A stretch of 48,500 bases of DNA, taken from Chloroflexota bacterium (GTDB taxonomy: Bacteria; Chloroflexota; UBA11872; UBA12225). Each line of letters opens with the position of its first letter. The first letter of the stretch is position 1. Made by a program: the position numbers and the translations under genes. The stretch is from positions 1 to 48,500 of the forward strand of contig SHXX01000008.1 in the NCBI GenBank assembly GCA_009693165.1, read 5' to 3'. Under the pieces are notes generated by a model, which was not told the origin of the DNA, ran no database searches, and saw nothing but the letters and a program-made list of their open reading frames with translations. Shown here piece by piece: positions 1 to 8,335 of the stretch.

Positions 1-140
1 TGCCCGGACCCCCTCCGGGCGGGTGGAACCACCTCGCGACGGGTCACCGGCCAGGTTCCGCAGACCGCTGGCGACCGATCCAGACGAAACTGACCGCGAC
101 GACGTCCCCAGAACCGGAGATTCAGCCTTGTGCAGCGCAT
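1..140 (-). CDS. Possible partial gene downstream of rodA (cut by window edge)
   Basis: An ATG lies 2 bases after the rodA stop codon, and its reading frame stays open for about 46 codons to the window edge. A GGAGG lies about 12 bases upstream of the ATG. The readable part is basic and arginine-rich (MRCTRLNLRFWGRRRG...) and I recognise no family. If real, it would be the last gene of the shape operon. The short length and the openness of other frames in this GC-rich DNA make it uncertain. A hairpin (CCCGGA, five C, TCCGGG) lies at 3-18, inside this frame. Confidence 0.25.
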   Translation of the reverse strand, partial: MRCTRLNLRFWGRRRGQFRLDRSPAVCGTWPVTRREVVPPARRGSG

Positions 141-142
141 CC

Positions 143-1510
143 CTAGGCCCGTCCTCCGGTTCCACCACCACCCACCGGATCCGGGAGCCTCCGCGACCCG
201 ACCGGGGGGCGCGCCCGTACCGTCTCCTCGCGCCCAACAATCGGGCCGGCCATCCTTTGGTACCGGGTGACCGGGGGAAATGCGACATCTGCATCAGGGA
301 TGAATGGCAACGCGAACCGTCCTGCCCGAAGACGGCTTCTTGCAGGGACCTCGATACTCGGCCGGGCGTCGTAACGGCGCGACTGGGAGTGAACCAGGAC
401 ACTCTCGATTATGCCCAGGGATGCAAAGAGCGTAAGCAGCGATGATCCCCCGAAACTGATGAACGGCAAAGGTATGCCCGTCACGGGCAGGAGACCAATG
501 TTCATGCCGATGTTCACGAAAGCCTGGAAGAGCACCATCCCAGTGACCCCTCCGGCGAGGTAACGACCGAACGCATCTCGAGAAACGTGCACGGCGCGTA
601 GGCATCGCCAAAGCAGGACTCCGTAGAGCACAAGAAGACCGCAACCTCCCATGAACCCGAGTTCCTCACCGATCACCGCAAAGATGAAGTCGGTGTGTTG
701 GACCCTGAGGAAATTCAGCTGGGTCTGCGTGCCGTTCCCAAGGCCACGCCCCCACCAACCGCCCGAACCGACACTGATCCGCGCTTGGATCAGGTTGTAT
801 CCCTCACCCAATGGGTCCCGGTCTGGCGACAAGAATGAGGTAATGCGTCGGCGCATGTACGGTTTCATGACCTGCCACACAACCGGAAAACCAAGCAACG
901 GAACGCTTGCTAGTCCTCCGAGAATGGCGTACGGCGCCCCAGCGAAATAGGCAATGCTGAAGTAGGCCGCAATCAGGACCAGGGATGTGCCAAGGTCGGG
1001 TTGCAAGTAAACGAGCACCACGACAGGCGCGACGATCGCCAGGGCAACCAAGTTTGTCCTGACATGTTCCGCGAACATCCCGGCTGCCGGGTTGGCCCGA
1101 CTTTCGTTTGCGGTTGGTTCCTTTGTGCGCCCGGCAAAGAACCTCGCCAGACAGATCACGATGATCAGTTTCGCCAGTTCGGAAGGCTGGATCCGGATGC
1201 CTGCAACATCGAGCCAGCGTTGGGCCCCCGCCACGAACGTACCCAGTATGAGCACGAACACCAGCGTGACCATCATGAAGATGTACAGGATTGGTGCGAT
1301 CTGGCCGATGGCACGGTAGTCGACGAATGAAAGCCCGATCATCAGGATGACCCCGACAACCCCGATCACAGCCTGGCGAATGAGGGAAGGACTCGTTGAG
1401 ACGTCCGTGACGCGCGTTGCACTGGCAATGACCAGTAACCCGTACCCGACCAGCAAGATCGAGACGGCCAGGAGGATCGGATCGAAGTTTCGCCAAGATG
1501 GTCGTTGCAT
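143..1510 (-). CDS. rodA: RodA/FtsW-type peptidoglycan glycosyltransferase (SEDS family)
   Basis: Integral membrane polymerase that extends glycan strands from lipid II with a class B PBP during rod-shaped growth. The 455 aa product starts MQRPSWRNFDPILL and has about ten hydrophobic segments. SEDS signatures are visible: the VDYRAIGQ region after the second segment, GIRIQPSELAKL near residue 120, the FIFAVIGEELGF motif, and GIPLPFISFGGSS near the C-terminus. The cytoplasmic tail of about 70 residues is rich in Arg and Pro. It follows the PBP2 gene by about 290 bases, the usual mrdA-rodA order. I chose the ATG at 1510 because the family normally starts just before RPSWRNFD; a start at 1549 would add 13 unconserved residues. 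RodA rather than FtsW is chosen from the mre-PBP2 context. A poorly conserved 290-base gap separates it from the PBP2 stop, and I see no gene in it. Confidence 0.9.
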   Translation of the reverse strand: MQRPSWRNFDPILLAVSILLVGYGLLVIASATRVTDVSTSPSLIRQAVIGVVGVILMIGLSFVDYRAIGQIAPILYIFMMVTLVFVLILGTFVAGAQRWLDVAGIRIQPSELAKLIIVICLARFFAGRTKEPTANESRANPAAGMFAEHVRTNLVALAIVAPVVVLVYLQPDLGTSLVLIAAYFSIAYFAGAPYAILGGLASVPLLGFPVVWQVMKPYMRRRITSFLSPDRDPLGEGYNLIQARISVGSGGWWGRGLGNGTQTQLNFLRVQHTDFIFAVIGEELGFMGGCGLLVLYGVLLWRCLRAVHVSRDAFGRYLAGGVTGMVLFQAFVNIGMNIGLLPVTGIPLPFISFGGSSLLTLFASLGIIESVLVHSQSRRYDARPSIEVPARSRLRAGRFALPFIPDADVAFPPVTRYQRMAGPIVGREETVRARPPVGSRRLPDPVGGGGTGGRA

Positions 1511-1800
1511 TTCGTGCCAGACGCACGTCCGATGGACGTGCAAGCGCATCGGCGGGAACGGTCAACGAGGCTGACTGCCCGGACCATCCGGGCCACAGCC
1601 TGATTGCGGACAGCGCCTTGCAGGGAGTCTACCGGCACTCCTGATCCCTACTCCCGTTGCGACGGCAGTGCACCACGGGTTGCACCCTGAGGATGGGATG
1701 GAAACCGCCGGCGCTTGGGTCGCCCAAGGCAGCGAATGTATGCAAGTCCGCGGACCGACCTCGGTCAAGATGAAGGCAATTTACCGAACCGACCAACGCA

Positions 1801-3705
1801 CTATCTGTCAATGGACGTTGAGGGGGGAGCCCCATACAGGTAAGCACGAATCACTTCGCCTGCGATCGGTGCGGCAATTTCCGACCCTTCGCCGCCACCG
1901 TACACAAAGACTGCTACCGCTATTTTCGGATCTGAAGCCGGCGCATATCCGACAAACAGCGCATGTGTGGGAAGCCGCCCCTTGGAGTCCCGGGGACCCT
2001 CGAACTCAGCGGAGCCCGTCTTTCCCGCCATATCGAGACCAAAGGTTCGTAACGGGGCAAATGCCGTCCCCGCGAACCCCGGCACGATCAAGGGAGAGTT
2101 CGTCACATCGCGCATCCCTGCCCGGATAGCCGCCACGTACTCCGCATTCACCGGCAGGGTCCGAACAGCCTCTGGACGATATGTCGTCCGAGTTGCCCCT
2201 CCGGTTTCCCGTAACTCCCGAACAACCCTGGGCCGGTAAACGGTGCCACCATTCGCGAGTGTCGCCGTCATCGATGCGAGCTGCAATGGGGTCGCCAGAA
2301 GATCACCCTGGCCAATGCCGATGTTGTATTCGTCACCGACGTACCACGGTTCACCCTTCGCCTTGCGCTTCCACTCCGGCGACGGAACCAGACCGGCGGA
2401 TTCGCCGGGTAGTCGAACACCTGTCTTCTCGCCAAACCCGAACGCCCGGGAATAGGTCGCCAGGCGTGCAATTCCAAGGCCCTGAAGACCTGAGTAAGGA
2501 TTTCCCCCGGCGACCGAATAGAAGTAGATGTCGCACGACACTCCGAGTGCCTGCCTCGCGTTGACTGGCCCGTGTCCCTGAAGCGTCCAGTCGCGGAATT
2601 GGAGGCCATTTCGCGTAATCGACCCGGTACACGAGACATTCGTGATCGGCGTGACAATCCGCTCCTGCAGTGCGGCCGCGGCCGTGACCATCTTGAACGT
2701 GGACCCGGGTGGCACCTGACCACCGACCGCATGCGAAAAGAGCGGTCGCCAGACATCATTCGCGAGTCGACTGTAGTCGGCCTGACTGATCCCGGTTGCA
2801 AACAGGTTGTTGTCGTAGCCCGGCAGACTGACCATTGCAAGGATTTCACCAGTTGAGGGATCCATGGCAACGAGTGAGCCTTGCTGGCTCCTAGCACGGT
2901 TCATTCCCCGGGTAAGGACTGCAGACGCCAGTTCCTGCAGCGAACCATCAATGGTCAGGACGACATTCGCACCGGGGATTGTCGGCGCCAGCGTCTCGAT
3001 GACGTTGGTTACCCGCCCCATCGCATCCACTTCCACCTGTTGACGACCAGCAGTGCCGCGTAGTTCGTCCTCGAAACTCGACTCAACGCCCGAAAGACCG
3101 ATGAACTCGTCCGGGCCGTACCCGGAAGCAAGGCGTGCACCGACCTGGCTTGGCGGGATTGGCCCGGTGTAGCCAAGCAACTGGCCGAACAACAGTCCCA
3201 CCGGGTACTCACGGACCGGCGTGAACTGAACCACAACCCCCGGCAGGCGCGTGTGTTGTTCCTCGAGGATCAATGCCCTTTCGCGCGTGATCGGAGACAT
3301 GACCCGGGTGAGGAGGAAAGGGTCAACCCGGCCCGGTTCGACAAGCTTGCTGATCTCATCGGGCGACATCTCGATGATCGACCCAAGACGGGCGAAGACG
3401 TCGTTCCGGGCTGTCCGGTCGCGGGGAAGGTCGGTCGGTCGGATACTCGCGGTGAAACTCGAGACATTGCGCGCCACCACCACGCCGTTGCGATCGTAGA
3501 TCACCCCACGGAGTGGCTTCTCGGTTTCGACCCGCAGCCTGTTCGTGTCGGCCCTTTCCAGGTACTGTGCACTCGTGGCTACCTGCAGATACCAGAGTTG
3601 TGCGATCAGGACGAGCCCGAGGGCGACCATCAGGGTCACAAACAGGATTGTCCGGTCAATCGAGAGCGACCGGCGTGGCGGGAATGCAGGGGGCGCCGTC
3701 GTCAT
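1801..3705 (-). CDS. mrdA: Penicillin-binding protein 2 (class B PBP, D,D-transpeptidase)
   Basis: Crosslinks peptidoglycan during cell elongation, working with RodA. The 634 aa length fits PBP2. One N-terminal membrane anchor (about residues 18-42) is followed by the dimerisation domain with RGVIYDRNGVVVARN near residue 65. The transpeptidase domain has the catalytic SxxK in PPGSTFKMV (about residue 335), the SxN-equivalent SCD (about 390) and KTG in AGKTGSAEF (about 560). All three catalytic motifs are intact. The gene starts 2 bases after the mreD stop, so the two are very probably co-translated. Only the order and the family support the assignment to elongation rather than division. Confidence 0.95.
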   Translation of the reverse strand: MTTAPPAFPPRRSLSIDRTILFVTLMVALGLVLIAQLWYLQVATSAQYLERADTNRLRVETEKPLRGVIYDRNGVVVARNVSSFTASIRPTDLPRDRTARNDVFARLGSIIEMSPDEISKLVEPGRVDPFLLTRVMSPITRERALILEEQHTRLPGVVVQFTPVREYPVGLLFGQLLGYTGPIPPSQVGARLASGYGPDEFIGLSGVESSFEDELRGTAGRQQVEVDAMGRVTNVIETLAPTIPGANVVLTIDGSLQELASAVLTRGMNRARSQQGSLVAMDPSTGEILAMVSLPGYDNNLFATGISQADYSRLANDVWRPLFSHAVGGQVPPGSTFKMVTAAAALQERIVTPITNVSCTGSITRNGLQFRDWTLQGHGPVNARQALGVSCDIYFYSVAGGNPYSGLQGLGIARLATYSRAFGFGEKTGVRLPGESAGLVPSPEWKRKAKGEPWYVGDEYNIGIGQGDLLATPLQLASMTATLANGGTVYRPRVVRELRETGGATRTTYRPEAVRTLPVNAEYVAAIRAGMRDVTNSPLIVPGFAGTAFAPLRTFGLDMAGKTGSAEFEGPRDSKGRLPTHALFVGYAPASDPKIAVAVFVYGGGEGSEIAAPIAGEVIRAYLYGAPPSTSIDR

Positions 3706-3707
3706 CG

Positions 3708-4229
3708 TCAGAGCCTGCCAAACCGCATCTGAATCCGATACCGGTCATTGTCCGTGAACCTGCGCACCACCCAATAGACCAGGGGCGTCATTACGACATT
3801 CACGACAGCCGTCGGCGCTGTCACAGTGCGCAAGGTGTCCAACCACCAGTCGTTGGGGATTCCGAGCGAACGTAAGACGATTAGCAGGATGACCGCGTGC
3901 ACGAAAGTCGCCACGAACACCGTAGCCATCGGCAGCCACAGCGCATTTGGAAAGAGGTTGATATCTCCCGCACTTGCCAGGAACGCAACAATGACCAGCA
4001 CCAGCGATAGGGTGCCGAACGGAGTGCCGGAGACAAGGTCGAGCATCAGCCCGCCCATGAGACCCCACGGCAGCGCCTCACGCGCGCCACGCGTCACCGC
4101 CCAGATCACCACCGTATCAAGAACCAGATCGGGACGCACCACCCGGAACCCGATCGCGGGGATCAGCGAGGCCTGCATGATCGCGCACGCGAACAGCCAA
4201 AGGGGCGGTATCCACCAGCGCGTACCCAT
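3708..4229 (-). CDS. mreD: Rod shape-determining protein MreD
   Basis: Small polytopic membrane protein of the elongasome that links MreBC to the cell-wall synthases. The 173 aa product has about five hydrophobic segments and the family-typical pattern of a PDLVLDTVVIWAV stretch followed by GLMGGLMLDLVSGTPFG. Sequence conservation in MreD is low, so the call leans on length, topology, that motif and position. It starts 14 bases after the mreC stop and ends 2 bases before the PBP2 start. Confidence 0.9.
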   Translation of the reverse strand: MGTRWWIPPLWLFACAIMQASLIPAIGFRVVRPDLVLDTVVIWAVTRGAREALPWGLMGGLMLDLVSGTPFGTLSLVLVIVAFLASAGDINLFPNALWLPMATVFVATFVHAVILLIVLRSLGIPNDWWLDTLRTVTAPTAVVNVVMTPLVYWVVRRFTDNDRYRIQMRFGRL

Positions 4230-4243
4230 CTCCGTCCCTGCCT

Positions 4244-5068
4244 TCAGTTCTTGATTGGAACGAAGCCACGCGCGACGAGCACGGTGAGCAGGCGCCGGAT
4301 ATCGACCAACGGTTCGACGATTGCCTGCTGGAACATGTCCACTTCGCGGGACTCCACTTGCACCACACGCCCGATTGGCAAGTTCCTGGGAAACGCCCCG
4401 CCAAGTCCGGAGGTCACTACCACGCTTCCGGGCGTCACCCGTTCCGATGGCGGGAGGTAGCGCAGGAGTAACCGCCCGTCTGGCATGCCGTTGACCACTC
4501 CTGTCGCCCCCGCCATTCCGAGGATATAGGCGTTCACCGAACTTGACGGATGCGTGATCAACAGGACTGAACTTGTCCGTCGCGTGTGCGACACCACCCT
4601 GCCAGCCAGACCAGCCGTCGCAAGCACCGGCATCCCGTCTTCGATGCCGGCATCACCGCCTCGGTCAATGGTTGCGTACCCGGTGATTGCTGACTGGTCG
4701 AACCCGATGATCTGCGCCCCGACAAGTGAGAACCCGGGGTTCGCCTCGGCGTAATGCAACTGTTCACGGAGTTCCCGGTTCTCAAGGTCCGATGCCCGTA
4801 GCCTGATGTTCTCCCGTACTAGGTCATCAACCTGATCCCGCAGACGTGCGTTCTCGTCACGAAGTGGGCCAACATCGGTCCATCCACCAGTCGCACCAGA
4901 CACGGCTGCACCAACCTGGCTTGCCATTCCCTGCGTCGGCGCGACCACCCGGGCAATGAGATCGCGAGGCGTATCAAGCCATCCCCGTTGCCCGGCGTAC
5001 AACGTCACCGCCGCAACCATGAGTGTGAGCGCCAGCCAAACTACAAGCTGACGCAACGACGAGGACAT
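4244..5068 (-). CDS. mreC: Rod shape-determining protein MreC
   Basis: Periplasmic or extracytoplasmic scaffold that activates PBP2-RodA. The 274 aa protein has one N-terminal transmembrane helix (about residues 8-25), a coiled coil rich in charged heptads (about residues 68-105, around LRDENARLRDQVDDLVRENIRLR), and then the double beta-barrel domain with GYATIDRGGDAGIEDGMPVLATAGLAGRV and the conserved SGLGGAFPRNLPIGRV. Length and domain order are normal. It lies between mreB (225 bases upstream) and mreD (14 bases downstream). Confidence 0.95.
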   Translation of the reverse strand: MSSSLRQLVVWLALTLMVAAVTLYAGQRGWLDTPRDLIARVVAPTQGMASQVGAAVSGATGGWTDVGPLRDENARLRDQVDDLVRENIRLRASDLENRELREQLHYAEANPGFSLVGAQIIGFDQSAITGYATIDRGGDAGIEDGMPVLATAGLAGRVVSHTRRTSSVLLITHPSSSVNAYILGMAGATGVVNGMPDGRLLLRYLPPSERVTPGSVVVTSGLGGAFPRNLPIGRVVQVESREVDMFQQAIVEPLVDIRRLLTVLVARGFVPIKN

Positions 5069-5293
5069 TCAACGCACCTTTCGCCGGGACCCCACACCGT
5101 CTCCGGAACCTCGGCATGCCCGATCCACTCTCCCGCTTGCGCGAAAGCGCCCGGGGGGGGGATCTCCCACCACTGGTGTGGGACCTCAAGCATCGCGCAT
5201 GAATCGCAGGGGCGATGGGGGGTGGCGTCAGGTGTCATCTCTGCCCTGACCAACCATCGGCGGCGGAAACAACAGTACTGCCGACGCCGGTGG
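5069..5293. other. mreB-mreC intergenic region
   Basis: This gap of 225 bases is long for an operon that is otherwise packed. It contains a run of nine G (around 5152-5160) and, just beside it, a CCCAC...GTGGG hairpin-capable stretch (around 5165-5185). I see no T tract, so a classical terminator is not supported. It could lower expression of mreCD relative to mreB, but that is inference. No coding frame in it looks conserved. Confidence 0.35.
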
Positions 5294-6355
5294 TCACGTG
5301 CGCAGCCGGGCGTACGGGTCTGCCACGAAGACCTTTCGGTACACTTCAAGGTTCTCCAGACACGCACCAGTCCCTCGCACCACGCACAACAGCGGGTCTT
5401 CGGCGATGTGGACAGGAATTTTCGTCTCCTCAAAGAGACGTACGTCCAGACCCCTCAGCATCGCGCCACCTCCGGCGAGGATGATCCCAGTGTCCATGAT
5501 GTCAGCCAGGAGTTCCGGCGGGCATTCCTCGATTGATCGCTTCACCGCATCGACAATCAAACCGACCGGCCCGGCGATGGCTTCGCGGATTGCCTCGTCG
5601 GTGACCTCGATTTCCTTCGGCAGACCGGTCGCGAGGTCCCGACCCCGCATGAGGGTTCGGAGGACTGTCGAGAGACTGTGGGCAGACCCAACGGTCATCT
5701 TCGTCTCTTCCGCGGTTCGTTCCCCGATGAGCAGGTCGAATTCCCGCCGGGCGAACTGGGTGATCTGCTCATCAATCTCGTCGCCACCGATGCGGATCGA
5801 ATGGGAAAGCACTACCCCACCTAAGGAGATGATCGCGACCTCGGTGGTGCCACCCCCGATGTCAACAATCATGCTTCCCGCCGGCTCGTGAACCGGCAGG
5901 CCCGCACCAATCGCTGCGGCCATCGGTTCTTCAATGAGGTACGCCTCACGGGCACCTGCATTCACCGTAGCATCCTGGACAGCGCGCTTCTCGACTTCAG
6001 TAACCCCCGAGGGCACGCCAATAATCACCCGTGGTCGCGGAGTGATCGGGAACCGGTCATGGACCTTCCCTATGAAATACCGCAGCATGTGTTCGACGGT
6101 CTCGAAGTCCGCAATGACCCCGTCACGCAGCGGACGGATGGCCACGATATTCGCCGGCGTGCGGCCAACCATCCGCTTGGCTTCGGTGCCTACGGTCAGG
6201 ACACGGCCGGTCCGCTTGTCGATCGCCACAACCGAGGGTTCGGAGATCACCACACCCTTGTTGCGGACATACACCAACGTATTCGCCGTCCCAAGATCAA
6301 TGCCAATGTCCTTGGAGAACAAGCCAAGGAATGCGCTCAACGGACCGGACATCAT
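5294..6355 (-). CDS. mreB: Rod shape-determining protein MreB (actin homologue)
   Basis: Membrane-associated actin-fold ATPase that forms filaments and guides cell-wall insertion. The 353 aa length is normal. Visible motifs are the phosphate-1 loop IGIDLGTANTLVYV (about residue 16), TVGTEAKRMVGRTP, the phosphate-2 motif MIVDIGGGTTEVAII (about residue 162), and the adenosine motif GIILAGGGAMLRGLD (about residue 293). The gene opens with two consecutive ATG codons (6355 and 6352), either of which could be used. It is the first gene of the shape operon. No clear ribosome binding site is visible beyond a weak GAG. Confidence 0.97.
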   Translation of the reverse strand: MMSGPLSAFLGLFSKDIGIDLGTANTLVYVRNKGVVISEPSVVAIDKRTGRVLTVGTEAKRMVGRTPANIVAIRPLRDGVIADFETVEHMLRYFIGKVHDRFPITPRPRVIIGVPSGVTEVEKRAVQDATVNAGAREAYLIEEPMAAAIGAGLPVHEPAGSMIVDIGGGTTEVAIISLGGVVLSHSIRIGGDEIDEQITQFARREFDLLIGERTAEETKMTVGSAHSLSTVLRTLMRGRDLATGLPKEIEVTDEAIREAIAGPVGLIVDAVKRSIEECPPELLADIMDTGIILAGGGAMLRGLDVRLFEETKIPVHIAEDPLLCVVRGTGACLENLEVYRKVFVADPYARLRT

Positions 6356-6553
6356 TCTGCTCGTCGTGAACGCTTAGGGAAGCGCATATACATCAAAGGT
6401 GGTGAGGCATCCCCTCTCCCGCAGCAGCAGGGGAGGAGCATTGCGTGGGGACTTGCCGGCTACACGAACACCCGGGACTGAGGTCATCTCGCCCGCTCCG
6501 AACCTTCGTGCCGACCGCGCTACCCCTCCGGCAAGTGTACCGTCCACCGTCTC
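6356..6553. other. Gap between the mobA-like gene and mreB
   Basis: Both neighbours are on the minus strand, so this gap of 198 bases should hold the end of the mocA-like transcript and the mreB promoter. A hairpin can form between CCCCT and AGGGG around a CTGCTGCTG core near 6412-6436, without a T tract. I could not identify convincing -35 and -10 boxes. Confidence 0.3.
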
Positions 6554-7336
6554 TCATTCCCGCGGCCAAACCTTCCTCCTCTCTCCTGGTTGCGGGGAAG
6601 GCGCTGCCGATGGGGGTCTATTGTCACTACGCCCGTGGAGTTCATAGGCTTCGGCGTACTGTTCCGGCGTGTTGAGGTTCAGCAGGGCCATCTCATCCCC
6701 TGTGTCAAAGGTGTGAACCGTGGCCTCGTGTCGCGCAATCACCGCACGCAAGCCAAGTGTGGCTTCTTCAATACCGAACAGGTCATCGCGCAACAAGGGG
6801 GAAAAGATCGTTGGATGCCCGCGGCGCCCCAGCGCACCAGCAATCGTGACCAATCGGCCATCTTTCCGACTGGTGCCCTCTAGGTGATTGGCGACGACCG
6901 CCCGGATTACGGACGCTGGACGAGGTTGGTCCACCCCGGTAATAAGCGTGTGCCGACCATCGGGAACCCCGCTCAATCCTGCTACCACCGATCCCGACTT
7001 CCCAGCTTCCCAGTCACGATTGACCACTATCGTGACCCGCTTGTCAACCGGGACCGACGCCATGACCTCCTCCGCACGATGACCGACCACCACCACAATC
7101 CGTTCCAAGCGAAGCACATATACGCCGTGGCTATGATGGGCCGGAGCTGGCGGGATGCGCAGGAGTTCCGAGACCACATATGACGCGAGTGGTTGACCCT
7201 GCCACGGGAGGAGTGCCTTGGGTGCCCCCATGCGTGTCGATGCCCCTGCACCCAAAACCACGGCGACTACCGGCCACACGCCTCTTTCGTGCGGCGGGAT
7301 TTGAGGGGCGGTTGCGCGGGCGGAGGCCTTGTCCAT
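6554..7336 (-). CDS. MocA/MobA-like nucleotidyltransferase
   Basis: Predicted NTP transferase of the molybdenum-cofactor cytidylyl/guanylyltransferase superfamily. The 260 aa product carries the nucleotide-binding signature VVLGAGASTRMGAPKALLPWQG at about residues 24-45, followed by VVVGHRAEEV and the metal-site region TLITGVDQPRPA. Some 15 residues (PAPAHHSHGVYVLRL) are inserted between the first helix and the IVVVVGH strand. I chose the ATG at 7336, which leaves 93 bases to the divergent GT2 gene; a start at 7414 would run into that gene's upstream region. No molybdoenzyme or other molybdopterin gene is visible here, so the substrate (MoCo or another nucleotide acceptor) is open. The C-terminal 25 residues are proline-rich and unconserved. 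Confidence 0.75.
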   Translation of the reverse strand: MDKASARATAPQIPPHERGVWPVVAVVLGAGASTRMGAPKALLPWQGQPLASYVVSELLRIPPAPAHHSHGVYVLRLERIVVVVGHRAEEVMASVPVDKRVTIVVNRDWEAGKSGSVVAGLSGVPDGRHTLITGVDQPRPASVIRAVVANHLEGTSRKDGRLVTIAGALGRRGHPTIFSPLLRDDLFGIEEATLGLRAVIARHEATVHTFDTGDEMALLNLNTPEQYAEAYELHGRSDNRPPSAAPSPQPGERRKVWPRE

Positions 7337-7429
7337 CGTTCCGCATGGTACTCGGGAAATCCGGTGATGCCTGACCGAACCGCCGCCGTCATTGGGTCCA
7401 CATCGGGCACCCAACCCGAGGATGGGTCA

Positions 7430-8335
7430 ATGGTCGACGTCACTGTCGTCGTAGTCAGTTACAACTCCCGCAACTGGTTGGAACGGTGCCTCGACCCAGT
7501 GATCCACCAATCAGGTGATGTTGTCGGACTTGAAGTGATCGTCGTTGACAACGCGTCCACTGACGGGTCCGCCTCGTTCGTGCGGGAACGTTTCCCAAGG
7601 GTCAAGGTTATCGACAGCAATGTCAACCTCGGTTTCGGCGCCGGGTGTAACCGTGCATTCGCCGTTGCACGAGGCAGAACCATCATCCTAGTCAATCCGG
7701 ACTGCGAACTTCAGGCAGGCGCAATCGGCGCACTCCACCAGTTCCTCCGGGACCACCCACGGATCGGTGCAGCCGGCGGACGGCTTGCGTATGGTGACGG
7801 ATCCTTCCAGCACGCCGCGTTCCGGTTCCCGAGCCTAGCGCAAGTCTTCCTTGACTTCTTCCCACTCAATTGGAGACTGACCGAGTCTCGATTGAACGGT
7901 CGCTATCCGCGCGCAATCGACGCCACTGCGTTTGAATGTGATGCGGTCCTCGGCGCGCTTATGGCCATTCGTCGAACCGCCGTCCTGGAGACTGGAGGAT
8001 TCGACGAACGCTACTTCATGTACGTCGAGGAAATTGACTGGTGCAAGCGTCTCCACGCGTTCGGGTGGGAAGTCTGGCACTGCCCCGACGCCATGGGCAT
8101 CCATCATTCGGGCCAAAGCACGCGTACTGTCGCGGCTCGCATGTTCGTGGAGTTGCATCGGAGCCGCCTTCACTACTACCGCCGGTACTGGCCACCGGCG
8201 ACCGTCGCCGTCGCCCAAGTGATCACATGGATCGGGTGTGCCCAGGAAATCGTGCGCCTGCGACGCCATGCACCGGATGACGCGTCGCGTGAACGTATCC
8301 GCGGATGCCGTGAGGTGATGCACCTTGTCGCCTGA
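7430..8335 (+). CDS. Glycosyltransferase family 2, rhamnosyltransferase-like
   Basis: Cytoplasmic or membrane-associated GT-A enzyme that probably adds a sugar to a lipid-linked glycan or polysaccharide. Visible GT2 features are VTVVVVSYNSRNWLERCL at the N-terminus, VIVVDNASTDGSASFV, NLGFGAGCNRAF, the metal-site region VNPDCELQ, and GGFDERYFMYVEEIDWCKRL, the pattern of WbbL/RfbF-type rhamnosyltransferases. The product is 301 aa from the ATG at 7430, preceded by GAGG. An in-frame ATG at 7367 would add 21 residues. The next gene overlaps its end by 11 bases and its C-terminal half is a paralogue, suggesting a local duplication and a shared pathway. Confidence 0.85.
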   Translation: MVDVTVVVVSYNSRNWLERCLDPVIHQSGDVVGLEVIVVDNASTDGSASFVRERFPRVKVIDSNVNLGFGAGCNRAFAVARGRTIILVNPDCELQAGAIGALHQFLRDHPRIGAAGGRLAYGDGSFQHAAFRFPSLAQVFLDFFPLNWRLTESRLNGRYPRAIDATAFECDAVLGALMAIRRTAVLETGGFDERYFMYVEEIDWCKRLHAFGWEVWHCPDAMGIHHSGQSTRTVAARMFVELHRSRLHYYRRYWPPATVAVAQVITWIGCAQEIVRLRRHAPDDASRERIRGCREVMHLVA

